This document shows positions 31,550-45,585 of a DNA stretch of 64,000 nt, piece after piece. A program made the position numbers and the translations under genes. The notes beneath the pieces are model-generated. The model made no database searches, had not been told where the DNA came from, and saw only the letters and a program-made list of their open reading frames with translations. Source of the DNA: Phoenix dactylifera (Eukaryota; Streptophyta; Magnoliopsida; Arecales; Arecaceae); assembly GCF_009389715.1 (NCBI RefSeq), contig NC_052396.1, positions 16,825,631 through 16,889,630 on the forward strand, in the 5' to 3' direction. The stretch's first letter is position 1. Each line of letters begins with the position of its first letter.

Positions 31550-33797
31550 TCAAATTCTTCCTTCGCTGTTTGGTTCTTTAATCTCTTCAATCCTCTTGAC
31601 CACCTCACTCATTTTGGGGCGTCTCTCTGGCTCCAAGGCTGCACATTCGAGAGCAATCTCCGTAAGCCGCAGCATATCTCCATGGCTCTCTCTCTCTGCC
31701 GATATTTCCAAATCCAATATATCCGTCGACCAATCATTTCTAATAACCAAACTCACCCACTCCGGCAGATCAACCTCATCGTCACCAGGGACTTGCCCAG
31801 TGATCGCTTCAAGGAGCATCAGACCAAAGCAATAGACATCGGTCTTATTGGTCAGTTTCCTTCCTTGAGTGAACTCCGGCGACTTTCCAATGGCCAACTT
31901 GTGAGACTGGTTTGGCGAGAGGAGCAGGGCTTGAAATCCAAAATCTGTGAGCTTGGGCTGGTACTCTGGACGGTGCTTGTTATGGAGGATGAGAACATTG
32001 GAGGATTTCAAGTTACCGTGAGGAACCTTCAGAGAAGGCAGACATTGGTGGAGATAGGCCAAACCTCTCGCTATTCCCTTGACAATATTTAGGCGCGCTG
32101 CCCAGTTCAAAGGCACCCTTCCCTCTCCTCTGTTATCTAACACCAAAAAAACATGCAACGAGAGTGTAAAAATATAGGAAGAAGGCATTACCATACATCA
32201 GCCATTATCTCTTGAATGACATGGAGGAGTTTTTACCATGGAGCAGCTGAAACAAGCTTTCTCCGGGGACATGCTCATATACAATGAGCTTCTCATTCTT
32301 GGAATAGTAGAAGGAGATGATCTCCACAAGGTTCTCATGCCTCAGGCTGCCAAGCAATTGCATCTGCTGGACAAACTCCTTCTTGCTCACCCCATTTATG
32401 TTCTTGGGCCTCTTCACAACGACAACCACGCCCGGTTCCAGAGTCACTCTATATGTGGTCCCTAACTTCCCCTTCCCCAGCACCTCTGCCGAGGATCTCA
32501 GTAAATCATCGAGGCTGAAGAGCTGCCTTTCTTTGTTGAAGAATTCCAACTGTCCAGCTCTCTCTGGCTCTGTGGTACTCTCTGATCCTTTGGAAGCCTT
32601 CTCTACGAATTCAATAGAAGCTGCTCCTGTAATAGAATCAAGTTCTGTATGTTACTTGAGGTCTACTTATGAGATTATAATCTCAGCTTGTTGAATAGTT
32701 TAGTAAGCCACTACTTTTTGGAAAAAAAAAAAATTATTACTTTTTTTTCTTCTTGCAAATCTTTTATAAAAAAATTCTGCAAACTCTTTTTTTTTTTAAT
32801 AGAGTCCGGGTGGCTTTGCCTCCCTCTTTATATATATATATATATATATAAATCAAATCACCAAAGGCAAGAATTCGGTTCCGATTGGAATATTTAAACA
32901 GGCATATACATAAAAAAGAGGTCTGGCACCTGAATGATCTCCTTTCCCTTCTGCCTTCTTATAATACCTCTTGTAGTAGCACAAGACAGAGAAGATTGCC
33001 ATGAAAGAAACCATGGATGCACCTACTGCAATCAAAGCAACACCTCTTGGCCCCAGTCCCTTGGCGCGCGATTGGCTCAAATGGCTAGTGGAATGAGGTG
33101 GCGCACTTCCTTCAGGCTTGGAAGGAGGAACGCCGGCGCCGGGCAAAGCGACTGCGCATGATTTGGCCATCGGTGTTCCACACAATTCCAAGTTATGATC
33201 GAATGAGCTACTTGGAAACCTCTGCAACGCCGAAGTCCCGGGAACTTGGCCTTCAATGAAGTTGTAGGAGACATTGAATGCAGTCAGTGTCCGTTGATCG
33301 AACGGTGGAATCGATCCATTCAGAAGATTATCTTGGAGCTCCAAACGGGATAGATTGGGCAGTGCCACAAAATCTGATGGAATTGATCCAGAAAAGCGAT
33401 TTCTTGAGAATGATACGACTTGGAGATTATCAAGACCTTTGAGGCTGGGAAGATAGCCATGAAGAGCATTGTTGCTCAGACTGAGGGTGGTGAGATATGC
33501 CATGTTCTGGAAAGCCGTGGTCAGAAGCGAGCCTGTGAGCTGAATTCCTTCAAGATCGATGCCAACAACATGAGAGTCGGAGCATGCGATCCCGAGCCAT
33601 CGGCTCTGGTCATTGTGGCAAGGAGGACCCGTCCAATTCGAGTGGAGGTTCACTGTCGAGCTCAGCGAATCGCGAAGCTGAATTAGATCATTCCGTTCGT
33701 TGTGATAGAGCTCTTCAATGGCAAGCTTCGATGCTGCGATCGCAAAAATCTGCGCAAAAACTATAACAAAGACGGATATGCTCATGCCCAACCTCAT
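31550..33797 (-). CDS. LRR receptor-like kinase (LRR-III type), probable pseudokinase
   Basis: Three exons (33797-32930, 32626-32237, 32136-31550) join in phase to 614 residues. I chose the ATG at 33797 because a signal peptide follows at once (MRLGMSISVFVIVFAQIFAI); an ATG at 33854 would add 19 charged residues ahead of it. The extracellular part has an LRRNT with Cys pair and about five leucine-rich repeats (LSLSNNALHGYLP, LELQDNLLNGSIP). One membrane helix (ALIAVGASMVSFMAIFSVLCYY) leads to the kinase with GKGKLGTTY, Lys in VVVVVKRPKN and DFG (TDFGF). The catalytic HRD is HGNLKSSN, so the base Asp is missing, as is common in LRR-III, where kinase output is weak or absent. It is a plasma-membrane receptor; ligand unknown. 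Confidence 0.93.
32827..32850. repeat. (TA)n microsatellite in intron 1 of the LRR kinase
   Basis: About eleven TA units follow a T-rich stretch within the first intron. Confidence 0.9.
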
Positions 33798-33854
33798 GTC
33801 GCACAATCTCCGAGTCAGCCTGCAGGAAACTTGGGGTCTCTTCATCGAAATCAA

Positions 33855-36488
33855 GATCTTATGTGGTGGATTTGGAAAAGATTGAGGCCTCCATTATTTT
33901 CTACTTGGAAGGTTGGAGGTTGGATAGAAATGGTTGCAACTTTGGTGGAAGGCGTAGACCATGGAGTTTTTAAATGACTTGCCGAAGTGTGCAAGGCAAG
34001 GGATCAAAGATTCAAGGGGTTGGAGACGTGGTGGTCGCGGGGGGAGTCAAGGAATGATAAATTTATAGGCCAAGGAACGGCAGATAGAGGCCAGATTGGC
34101 GGAGTTGATTTGTTTTGATGGCCAACAAAGGCAAGAATTGAGCTTTATTGCTTGGGCTTTATGGGAAGCCTTGGCCTTAGGGATGGTGGTTTGGACTGGG
34201 AGGGCGAGAGCCGTTGAGACAACTGAATAAAGTTTCTTCTTTTTCTTTCTTTTTCTTTTCTTTTTTTTTTAATAGAGAAAACAACTGAATAAAGTTGAGG
34301 GGTCATCTCTGCCGTCTGTAGCCAAAACATGGACGGTTGGATTCTGGATAAGAGATAGTGAGGTACTTTAGCTCTTCCTCGAAGCTATTCCTTGATCCAC
34401 ATGTCAGCTGGTGAATAGCTGTAAAGTAGTCAACGAGTCAATAGTCTGTAGCCTTTTGTTTTGGGTTTGGCTTCAGGAATGGGGTTTCGCTGCTTATTAG
34501 CGGTCCAGGTTGTTTGCTACGTTCTATTCTGCTATTTGGATTTGGAGCGTGGGTTGTTCCGGTTTTCTCGCAGAACGGAAGATGTTGCCATCTCATCCCG
34601 GTATTTGGAATATGAAATATCCTAAAACATGCCGATCAAGGTTAGAGGTATAAATGAGTTGATCTGTCCATGAACTACTCGAGCTTCACTCGACTCGGCT
34701 ACTATCAAGCTCAAGTAGCGAGATGCTTAGCTCAAAGAATCACGAGTCTATTCAAACTTATATATAGTACATGAGTAGGTTAAGGTTTAAATTCGAGTTC
34801 GAATATGGCTCGGTTGACATTCGAGTTGGATCGAATCGATCTCAATTATTGTTTTTTTTCATTAAGACGGGTTCGAGCTTGAGATAGCAAGACTCGATCA
34901 ATTTTGAATTAAATTTTAAGCTCAAATATTTTGAATTGAGTCAAGCTTGGATTTCTAGCTACTTGGTTCGGCTCGGTTCGATTGCATTTTTTATTGGAAT
35001 GTTGGAATAATAATGGGATGGTTCTGTTCTAATACTTAGGATGGAATCTTGGTCCAACTCGGGCCCTTGCTTGTAGTTGTATTCATTGTTTTTACTTACC
35101 ATGGAAACTTGGGAGTAGGTTGTGCTCTTAGCAGTCCCTTCAAGCAAACACCACTCAGGTAGATGAGAGAAAATGGCCTATGATTAGTTGGTCAGACGGA
35201 GCAATACGCCATGATTAGTGTAGAGCCTGGACGGTACATGAATGACCAATAAACTAACTGTCTTTTCATTACCAGGTATTGCCAACACCTACCTGATTTT
35301 ATGTTTGAGGAGCCATCATATCCATCTGGATTATTTAATTTAGGAAAAACATGCAAGGTCCAAAGCAGTTTTCCAATCTGATGGAGCTCTGACATGGCAA
35401 TCGAAAAAGATTGCCACGTTCCCTAAATATGTAAATGAAAGGAGTGGCACTCTTGACCCGACCCATTTACCTGACCTGACCCAATGGATTCGTGGGTCGA
35501 GTCTGGGTCAGCCACCCCCAACCATCAACAGGCCGACTCAGATTCAAGTCAATGCTTCAACCTGTCTCATCATAGGATATATATATATATATATATATCC
35601 ACACACATACACACTCATAAACGTATGCACGATACTTTTTGAATATATGTATTATAACTTATGTACGTGAGCTATTAGATATTGATCTAATGTATATGTT
35701 GTTAATGCAACTAGTTGCTAATCGAGATTCCTTTGTTTTTAAATGCATCTAGACCCAACTAAAAATAAAGACATATTTTGCACTTGAGAAATATTTACAC
35801 CATAGTATACTGTGCTCGCATAGTTATACCCTTTTCATTTTTCCTTTTTTTAATTTTTTAATATATCTATAAAAAGAAAAAAAAAAGTAGATGACTATCG
35901 CTCATCTTTTTTTGCATGACATGCATATCTTTCGCAGCCAGATACATCTATTAAGGAGCGAATGGAGCGGCGAATTGAGTAGCTGAAGAGTGCTTGTGGA
36001 CCATAATATCAGCTATTCTGATGGATTATAGACGCTATATTTTATTTTCTGTTTTTGATGGATGCGCTTATATCAGAAATATATTTTATTAAATTGCACC
36101 AAAAAGTTATAATTGTATATATTTACAGCTTTATAATAAACAAAAATATATTTTTTGTAATTGAAAATTTTCACTGCAGTTTGTATTTGAAGCAGAGGCA
36201 GTCGAGGCAGTCGAATCGAAGGCAAACAAATGGTTGAGGGTTCGGTGGCGGGACCATGGGGGCCGTACACTATGGAGGGTCGTCATGGTGGATTCAGCAC
36301 GCACACCTACTCCCCCCACCAACCTCCCGTTGCAGCAGACTTTCGATCTGTCTCGTCTGGAGATCCGCATCCTACAATATTCTATCAAACAAATTGTCCG
36401 GTCGGAAACGAAGGGGGATTGAGACCGGGAACGAGCGGAGGACCACGCCGGAGACATAATTCCTCCTTGTTTTGCTGCCGCTGTTCCG
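33855..36488. other. Intergenic spacer between the LRR kinase and the ADH-like gene
   Basis: 33855-34100 is the 5' flank of the LRR kinase. 34640-34980 carries many CTCGA/CTCGAG-type strings (ACTACTCGAGCTTCACTCGA and onward), common in monocot repeats of unknown class. 35577-35599 is a (TA) run. 36170-36488 is a GC-richer stretch likely to be the 5' UTR and promoter of the ADH-like gene. No gene is recognised. Confidence 0.45.
35577..35599. repeat. (TA)n microsatellite
   Basis: About eleven TA units, followed by a CACACACATACACACTCATA stretch. Confidence 0.9.
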
Positions 36489-39400
36489 ATGTCCTCGCCG
36501 ATCAAACCTCCCGGCGTCATCACCTGCAAAGGTTTTCTTAATTGTTAAGCTCATGATCTTGTATGCTTCTTTTTGTTGTCTTTTATCGATTTTATAGATC
36601 TGCTCTTTTTTTTTCTTTTTTGGGTAGCTGCGGTGGCATGGGGACCAGGGGAGCCTCTGGTGCTGGAGGAGGTAGAGGTGGATCCGCCCAAGCCAATGGA
36701 GATTCGTGTCAAGGTCGTCTGCACTTCTCTCTGTCGGAGCGATGTCACCCAGTGGGAATCGAAGGTTATATACTGCTCTTCTTTCTTCCGTTTCGTTTAA
36801 TTGTTCGCTCGTAAGCCACAAACACTGCCGATAGAAAACCGCCTCCGAAAACCTAGATGAAAAATATGGAGGGCCGACGCTAGATTGATGGCTTCAGCAA
36901 TAACTTAAGAAGAAGAACAGGTACTGTTAATTCGAATTATGGGATAATTAGTCTCCATGTGTTTCTATATTTCATTTCTTCAATCCAATGTCGAAACATA
37001 GGATGGTAATAGCCACCTTCTTGCTCCAAAAGGAAACGAGGAAGTTGGGTGCACAAACCAGACACCAAATAAATGGGATAAGGCTTGATTGTTATGGTTA
37101 GGGTTTCATTGGTCGCCAAATGAGGATTCCATTCTGCATTTAGATCGTCTTCCATAATCTATGAAGTCTGGTGAAATTGCCACACTTTGGAAACAGTGGC
37201 ATCCACTAGCTGACGTTGCTTGCATGTTTAGCATCGAGCTGATTGCATTGGTGAACATGGGTTTATTGTTTATTTCCGATTAGTCGTATGATGATGACTT
37301 GCAACATAACCAAATGGCTTTACCAATTTCAAAATGATGAAGGATTGCTCAATGCCCTCACCATTGTCCTTGTAACGCTTCTTTCATTCAAAATGTGTTC
37401 ATGGGTCGGATTTTTATTTCAAATAAGCAAACTGGTGATGGTTGTTAGTTAGGTTATAAGTTGTTGTTGGATTCTTCTTTTCTAAATGTTGGTGATCCTA
37501 ATTACTCTCCTCTGGTGGTTCTGATCAAGTTTAAATTCAAATTACATAGCAAAGTACAAATTGTATTGCTTTTCTTCATTTTATATAGCTTGGTATATGC
37601 TGTCTGAGACTGCAATGCTTCTTTTGTGCTTTAGAAAGTTTCCATTTATTAAACGAGCCTGTTGATGGTTTTGCTTATCTTGGTACCTATATCACAGGCA
37701 CAACCTGCTCTGTTTCCTCGGATCTTTGGCCATGAAGCATCCGGGTTCGTTCTCCTTCTTGATCTAATCTGGACATGTTATGCTATAATGAATTATAAGA
37801 TATGAACATGCAAACTATATATTTGAAGGTTACCTCAAAAACTCTGCATTCAACAGGATTGTTGAAAGCGTAGGTGAAGGTGTTAGTGAATTTGAAGTGG
37901 GAGATCATGTACTCACAGTGTTCATTGGAGAATGCAAGAGCTGCAAGCATTGCCTTTCTGGAAAGAGTAACATGTGCCAGACTCTGGGTTTGGAGAGGAG
38001 GGGCCTCATGCACAGTGACAACAAGACTCGGTTCTCGATAAAAGGGAGACCTGTTTACCATTATTGTGCAGTGTCAAGCTTCAGTGAATATACGGTGGTC
38101 CACTCTGGTTGTGCTGTTAAAATCAGCCAAACTGCACCTATGGATAGGATATGCCTTTTAAGTTGTGGAGTAGCTGCAGGTAAAGCTTGAGGATTGTCAT
38201 GCTGTTCATTTTCCCCCTTCAGCCAGTAGTAACTTTGGTTCTCATGCATTATTGGATTTGCTTTGGAAAAACTTTGACATTTTAATGATGCACAAAATAA
38301 TCTCAAGACCTGCTTACATCTGATCCATGTTTCTTTACCATATGCATGCTATTTATTTAGCTCTATACTTAGTTGTGCTTCGAGATTTTCTTGTATCTAG
38401 AATGGCTAGTTATGAGGATGGGTAGGCCTATGATAACATGTAAAGGATTTGCAAGAGTTGGCAGTGACAACATATGTATGAATGGCAAAAAAGGATTTAT
38501 AAAGAAAACAACTTGGTTGGTATACATTTTGTTGGTTACAGTTTAATCTACCTGTGTACGAATATATCTGTGCCACCCTATAATCCATAATGAATGAAAC
38601 ATATCTGAGGTTTGTGTTAGCATGATTATTAAAGTTCATTGCACTTCTCACTGGGCCAGTGCTAGTTGTTTAAGAAGATTTATTACAATTCCTTGCTGAA
38701 GGAAGTTTCGTAGCTCAGAACTGCTGTTGTAGATACAATGAATAATTGCTGGATGATTCTCTCTGATATTCATCTTATCTAGTTACCATTATATGCTTCC
38801 TGACTTCATTTTCAAAATCATGTACTTCTATTGTTGTGATCCAACCTGAGGTTCATATACTTTCTGTCACATTTTGTCTTGTTATTCTCAAGTGTCTTGC
38901 TTGCATATACAACATCTATACAATTGATTGGATGGTCAATGTAAGTGTAACTATGCTCATGCTTGTAGGGCTTGGTGCAGCTTGGAAAGTTGCAGACATA
39001 TCTAAAGGGTCAACTGTAGTTATTTTTGGTCTTGGAACTGTAGGCCTTTCAGTAAGTGTTGCAGCCAACTCTATGATTCTAAGGGTCAACTTTAGTTACT
39101 TTTTTGTCTTGGAATTTGAGGCCTTTCAGTAAGCTTTGCATCCAAGTCTGTCATTCTCATCTGCCAGAACACTTAATGCCACTGGGGACCTGTTTCTGTA
39201 AATACATGTCTTTGACTTCTCATGTTGTACAATCAGGTAGCACAAGGTGCTAAATTAAGGGGGGCTTCTCGAATTATCGGAGTGGATACTAATCCTCAAA
39301 AATACGAAATTGGTATGATATAGCTGCAAGCTGATTAGTTGCATTATTTGATACTAATAGGTTGATCTTTAGTTGTTGAATGCCTTTTCTTCATGGCACA

Positions 39401-42400
39401 GGGAAGGCTTTTGGTGTGACAGAATATATCAATCCAGATGAGTGCAATGAACCTGTCCAGCAGGTAGTTCGTATTCCATGAACTTATACAGAAAACAATA
39501 AACTTTACCAAGATGTATCATTTCATGCATGCTAAAAAATGCACACAATACATGTCAATGTGTTTCCTTAAGAGTAAAAAAAAAACGCATGGTCCACATA
39601 TTCTCCACCCCCAGAAAAATAGTAAAATGACAATTGTCAACTAAATTCACCCCTGACCACATTCCAAAAGAATAGCATTCAAGATCAATCTCCAGAACTA
39701 CCTCTGGCCTGACCTTTTGAATCCTATTATATGCGGATCTTGCACCAAGCTGCATGAGAAATGATATGCCTTTCCCCCTTTTTTGCAAACCTTTATTCTT
39801 TTTTGGTGATAGCAAACCTTATTCTTCATTGGATGATTTTTGGCTGTCAGTTAACCTTCAATACTATGAGTTAATGGAAGAACAGGAGTGGCCTTGAAGA
39901 GACTTTTGCACTGAATGTTTCAAGCACACTATGACAGTGGTGTGGTAACCTCGAACACACAAGAGTGCATCTTGGATCCACATTATCTTTGTTATGAATC
40001 TGATGCAGAGAATTGCTTGAATTTTATAATAAACAATTGCCATTTGGTTGACAAAAAATTATTATTCTGTTTCGAATGTGTTCCTCTATCCAGCATTGGA
40101 ATTCAGTATGATGATCTAAAGATAAAATCACCCTCAGACCTCACATCCAGGCTTTCTTGTAATTAGGTTTTCTCGAAGTCACCACCATTTAATCCAAATG
40201 AGAGGAGGCAAACCTTCTTCCAATCCAACATTGAACATGGTTTGTCCATTTTGGATCCCCATGACTCTTCTCCCCTGTAACTGTTTAGACCCTGATAATA
40301 CAATTTTACAGGACACCAAACAAATTATAAGAAAAAGTAAACTCACTCTCCAAGCTGTGCATCCTTTTCAAGATCTAACACCAACTTGAAAGATTGCCTT
40401 TTAACATTGCTTCTTTGGTACTTATATTCTACAAGTAATGGATATGGTGGTGTGATCACAAAAAATTTGCCTTTGTCAGGTCATGAAACATGCAGACATG
40501 CATAATGATGCTCTCATTGTGAGAATGCAGTAACTTTTTAATGAGAAACATATAAGGATTGAGCTATGCTTAAAGTATTGTGATGAGGCCATCTGACTGG
40601 ATATCATTTTTGCTACGACATGGTATTTTTCTAAAGAAATAATTTTTTCTTGTGTGATGCATTCTTCGGCAAACATATATTCCTTACAATCACTTTCTAA
40701 CATTGTTTACTGATAATATATTCTTTCAATAGTGGATAAGGATGAAGTTATTTCTATTTACATTCTTATTTCCTTATTGAAAAATTGAATAGATAAATGA
40801 GAATTGGTATAAGCAGACCACAATTTGCAGGTTATAAAGCGCATGACTGATGGAGGGGCAGACTTCTCTTTTGAATGCGTTGGTGATACTGGAATAGTAT
40901 CGACTGCATTACAATCATGCTGTGATGTAATTCTCATCCTCCCTTCTGTTTAGAGCCGCATATAGGATATATTATATTTTTTTGACATATTTTATCTCTT
41001 TAGGGTTGGGGACTGACTGTGACTTTAGGTGTACCAAAAATGAGGCCTGAAGTATCAGCTCATTATGCATTGCTTCTTTCTGGAAGAACTTTAAAGGGTT
41101 CTTTATTTGGAGGATGGAAACCGAAATCTGACCTGCCACAGTTAGCTGAAAAATATTTGAAAGAGGTAAGTCTCAACGTTATTTTGAAAATATTTGTATA
41201 CTGGATGAGGTAAATTTATTACTTCATAGAAACTATATTCTGTTCTCTGAACTGATTTTGACAATAAAAATGGCAGTTGCAATATTTACAACCTTTGAGC
41301 GAGGTAAATAACATAATTGTTCTTTTCTTATTAAATTGAAATCACTTATATATCGCCAGTGCTTGTTAAATATTTCATGAAATTAAAGTATTTTTGGTTA
41401 GAATATGCTTAAAATTTCTCTATATACAATGCAAACACCCATGAGTTGTATGACCGTGAGTCTATGGATTCCCTTCTAGGTTCACTCCATTTCAAGGTTC
41501 ACCGTACTGGTACTAGAGACCGTACCGGTACCGGACCCCATACCGGTGCCACACTATTATAGCGTCGGTACAGTTTGCGGTACGTCTGGCGTACCAAGTA
41601 TCGGTACGCCACCAGTACCGGTATGCTTGGTACCGTCCGGTACGGTACGATACAGCATACCATGCTCCCTTCTTTAGTAAATATACCCCTCTTGGGACTT
41701 CCTTGCAATTTATGAATATAGACACATGAGAATTTCATCAATCAAAAGTTATAGTGGATGCATGAACTCACATTAAAAATATAATGAAATAAAACCAAGT
41801 CTAAAGGTATACATTGGGGATGAAATGACACCTGTCTTATTCCTTTGACTGGATCATATGCATCACATGTGCTAAGTACCTTTCATTGGTTATCAAGTTC
41901 ATAGTTGTCCATAAAATACTTCTACCATAGATCAATTACATCTTTTTGAATTTCCATGTACCTGGCAATACTTCCCAGGTTAATGTGTTTAAAGCCATTC
42001 ATCAAGTACTATTTTTTCTTATATTAACCATGTTCAACAGATATGTCATGGATAGTTTGTCTATCAAACAACCTCTTTTAATTGGTCATATGCATTTTGC
42101 TGAAAACATTGCATCAAAAGATGGGATTACAATTATCTAGCATGTACAAATTCCATGCATGGCATGCATCGAGTGCTGATGGTCTTTTGATATTAGGATT
42201 CCTAGATGTAAGTCCGCTGTTTACCTGTGTTTTTCCTGGTAATAGAAAACAACCATAGCTGAGAGAAGAAATCGTTAGGCACTCATGTGAGTGTTTGACA
42301 CAATGTATTCGCTGCAAGATGGCAAAACAGTCCTCTTTTGTGTTGGATAATAGTGAAGAAGAGAGAGATAGGTGGCAATCAATAACCCAAACACATGGAT

Positions 42401-45400
42401 TAAAACAATCATTTTTTTTCCTTCTCTCTTTCTTGGCTCATTTTTTCCCACCAAACCCATCCTGACCTGCAATGCTCACTGGCCTCGACTGCCCATCACC
42501 TTCCACCTGTCCTTCCAGACTCCTTCCTCCTTTTGTGTTCTTAGAAGTCAACTTGGCTTCCATCACCATCTGCCTTTTCCTCCCACCTCACATCACCAGA
42601 GACAAAAACAGCAACCCTCGCCCACCAAAAAAATTGGCATGATGAACAATTAAAATATGAACATCAAAGGAGATGGATTTTCTTCCTCTGCAAAAAAGAG
42701 AGATGAATTTCCTTGTTTGAAGGTTTTAAAACCAGAGGTGCTTCTGAGCCTTTTCAAAAACTTGTTCTCCTTAATAACACAAATGTAGGATATAAACAAG
42801 TGCTGGAGATCAAATAGCAAAGTTTCAATGTCATCATAGAGCATTTTAAGATTGTAGAGCGTACTCAAATAAACTGTTATAATTATGTCTCCTCTCTCAA
42901 GCAAATAGAGAAACCATAAACAGATCGAGAAGGTTCAAAATAAAGAAATTTCCATGCTTGTCCGCAAACTTATTTGGGACAAAAAGCTCTGAAAATGCTT
43001 AAGTTTTTGAAGGCTGGCGAGCAGAGATGATTTCTGCCAATAGGTGATGGAGGCCGATGGTGGGAAGAGAAAGACAAAGGAATTAAGAGTTCTGGAAAAG
43101 TAAGAGTTGTACCTAAGAAAAAAGAAAAAGGGGAAATATTCTTTAACTGGTAGTCTTGGCAAGCGGCTTCTCTCATCTCTCTCCGTATTCATTTTTGTCC
43201 AGTGCAAATCCACTATATACGTGGGCATCATCTTGCAGCAAGTGCATTGCAGAGGCAGATGTTATAGTTCTCTATCGGTCAAGGAAATCTTCATGCACTT
43301 GTGTGAGTCCATGATGCCTAACTAGATTATCTCATCCAACAAAACTAGATGAAATATGCATCCAACAAAGATTATCTCATCTATATCCATATTATTATGC
43401 CTAACCTTGGTCTGTTGCATTTCTACTTCCCTAACTAATGGACCCTGTTTCTTATCCCATAGAAGAAGCAATACCTGCAAGTTAGCATATCCACCAAAAG
43501 CTACGTCTATGATTAGTCACTTCCGTTCTTCTTGTAGGTGTCGTATTGATTATTTGTATCCTCTAAGCAGTAGCCTGATTTATTAGCCAGTGCCCCCTTT
43601 CAATTTTTCATTAGGAACTTTGCATGCTTCTCTATTTCGATTTTCACCCTTCAATGTCTTCATTCACCCCAGCGCCTATGATGCAAGTCTAAATTGCTTT
43701 CTTACGAACAAAAGTAAAGTCATAAACATCTTGAATTAAATGAAGCTTTTTTGTTACTATTGGTTTCAGCACATACCTCCAAAGGTGCTGAGCATATGCA
43801 CATGGTAGTTGCCCAAATAAGTAAGTGGCACTCAAGTTCACTGACTTGTTATATGCATGAAAGTTGGTCCTAAATCAAGTCCAACCGCACTATGCTATCA
43901 CAGTTTTAACTAAGAAACTACAATGGATATTACCTATCTCTGAAAACTGTCTAAATCATTAAGAATTAGGGCCTACATGGTATTGCTTTTTTTCCTGTGT
44001 TCTGTTTCTAAAATAAAAGCATGAAAACTGAAATAGAAAACATGTTGGTTCTACTATTTCTATTTTCTATTTTTAGAAATATTCTTCTGATATTTGAAAA
44101 AAAAAGAAAGCAAGAAAATCTTGCTTTCGATTTTCTGAAAAAAGGGTAACCGAAGCTTTTCAAGTGATATTATCCCCTCCTTGATACTCTTTCCAATTTA
44201 CACCACCACTGTCGTCGCCTCTACCATTGCTGCCGCTGCCATCTACATTGGCGCTGCTGCCGCCTCCACTGATGTCGCTGATGCAGCCACTACTGCTATC
44301 TCCACCATTGCTGCTGCTGATACCATCTCCAACATTGCCACTGCCATCACCACCCGCACCATCTCTGCCATCACCACTGCTGCTGTCACCTGCACCGTTG
44401 CTGCCATCTCCATACTTCACTGGGTTATCCTATTTCACATCCTATGTAGAGAAGTGCTACCGCCATGAACTCTACTGCCATCTCCATACTGTCACCTGCA
44501 CCGTTGCTACATTATATTCAGCTGCAGCACTAAAATGGATCATATATGCTGTCCTTTTGTTACTTCATGGAAACATAGAAACAAAATAAAAGGTGCAGTA
44601 CCACTTTCTGCTACATCTCAGGGTACATAGATACACTAGTCTACCCTTCAAATTCTTTGGTTACTTTTCTTAGAGCAAAATATGTGCCCTATTGTGTTTT
44701 AGAACATTGTATGCAGCTTGTGTTTCTGCTAGCGGAAGCCATACCCAAGCGATCTCCATCATCACAAATAACCACCTGAAAGTAACGTATTCATCTTAGT
44801 TCACAGTTTGTACCATCTGCTACAATTTTAACCAGTTCGCTTGTGCACGACCAGAAGTTTTTCTACCAGGGCTGCCAAATATATCCTAGCTTCAATGGTA
44901 TTGGTAGCAGAGTTATGAGTTCATTGTTTTGAATACGGTTAAATTAAAATTCTGATTCAGATTAGAGTAGAATTAAATATATGAAAGGAGGTAAGACATA
45001 ATATGTGCTTGTAGATTCTTGAGTAGGCAAAAATGGATTAATGCTCATTTTTCTTGCTTCTTGTCTGTCAATATGCATTTAAATCTGGTGTTTAGTCATT
45101 ATTTCCAAATTGGCATGATATTCCTTCTTCAGGATCTTGCGATATTGAATTCTTGTAACTTTGACCAATGAACCTGCCTCTTTCTTTGACATCCTTCTAT
45201 ATTGACATTCAAAACTGATTAAAAGATAAGTGACCTTTTCTTTAAAGAATGACTATCTACCTGAATGGAATGGGCTAACCATCATGCTGCATCCATTTAA
45301 AGTTTTTTCTAATATTACTTGTCATTTTCTATCTATTCTCATTTTTCAATATATCCGGTTACTATCCTAGTTATGCATTTCCTACTTAGAGTGAAATTGT

Positions 45401-45585
45401 GCAGGTATAATATAATATCTTTTATTTGTTATTGTTTCAAATAATTGCCAATGTGTTATCAATTACAGGAAATTCAACTTGATGATCTCGTTACACATGA
45501 TTTGCCATTTAATAATATTAATGAAGCTTTGAACCTAATGAAAGAAGGGAAATGTTTGCGCTGTGTGATCCATCTGCCCAAATGA
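36489..45585 (+). CDS. Zinc-dependent alcohol dehydrogenase-like protein
   Basis: Ten coding exons with GT...AG borders: 36489-36531, 36628-36764, 37698-37744, 37857-38179, 38969-39051, 39237-39312, 39402-39463, 40831-40926, 41004-41165 and 45469-45585. They join in phase to 381 residues starting [14 protein letters not shown]. The catalytic zinc ligands are Cys50 (TSLCRSD), His72 (GHEASG) and Cys179 (LLSCGV). The structural zinc lobe has Cys102, 105, 108 and 116. GLGTVG (204-209) is the NAD-binding turn. This is a class-III-like medium-chain dehydrogenase (plant ADH-like group), oxidising an alcohol with NAD in the cytosol; the substrate is unknown. Where classic ADHs have CHTD it has CRSD, which may change substrate handling. 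The last intron is 4.3 kb and holds several repeats. Confidence 0.93.
41494..41672. repeat. Dispersed GGTACCGGTACC-rich repeat (copy 1), in an intron of the ADH-like gene
   Basis: A 180-bp stretch is packed with GTACCG/CGGTAC strings. It shares the block TACCGGACC(C)CATAC(C/T)GGTGCCACACTA with copy 2 at 55203-55385. Confidence 0.85.
44175..44415. repeat. Degenerate trinucleotide (GCY/ACC) tract
   Basis: An imperfect run of GCT, GCC, ACT and ACC triplets gives Ala/Thr-rich or Ser/Gly-rich frames in every reading. It lies inside the last intron of the ADH-like gene and shows no gene. Confidence 0.8.

Noticed and set aside
44160-44590. Ala/Thr-, Ser/Gly- and Pro/Leu-rich reading frames
   Set aside because: They come from a triplet repeat inside an intron that is open in every frame.
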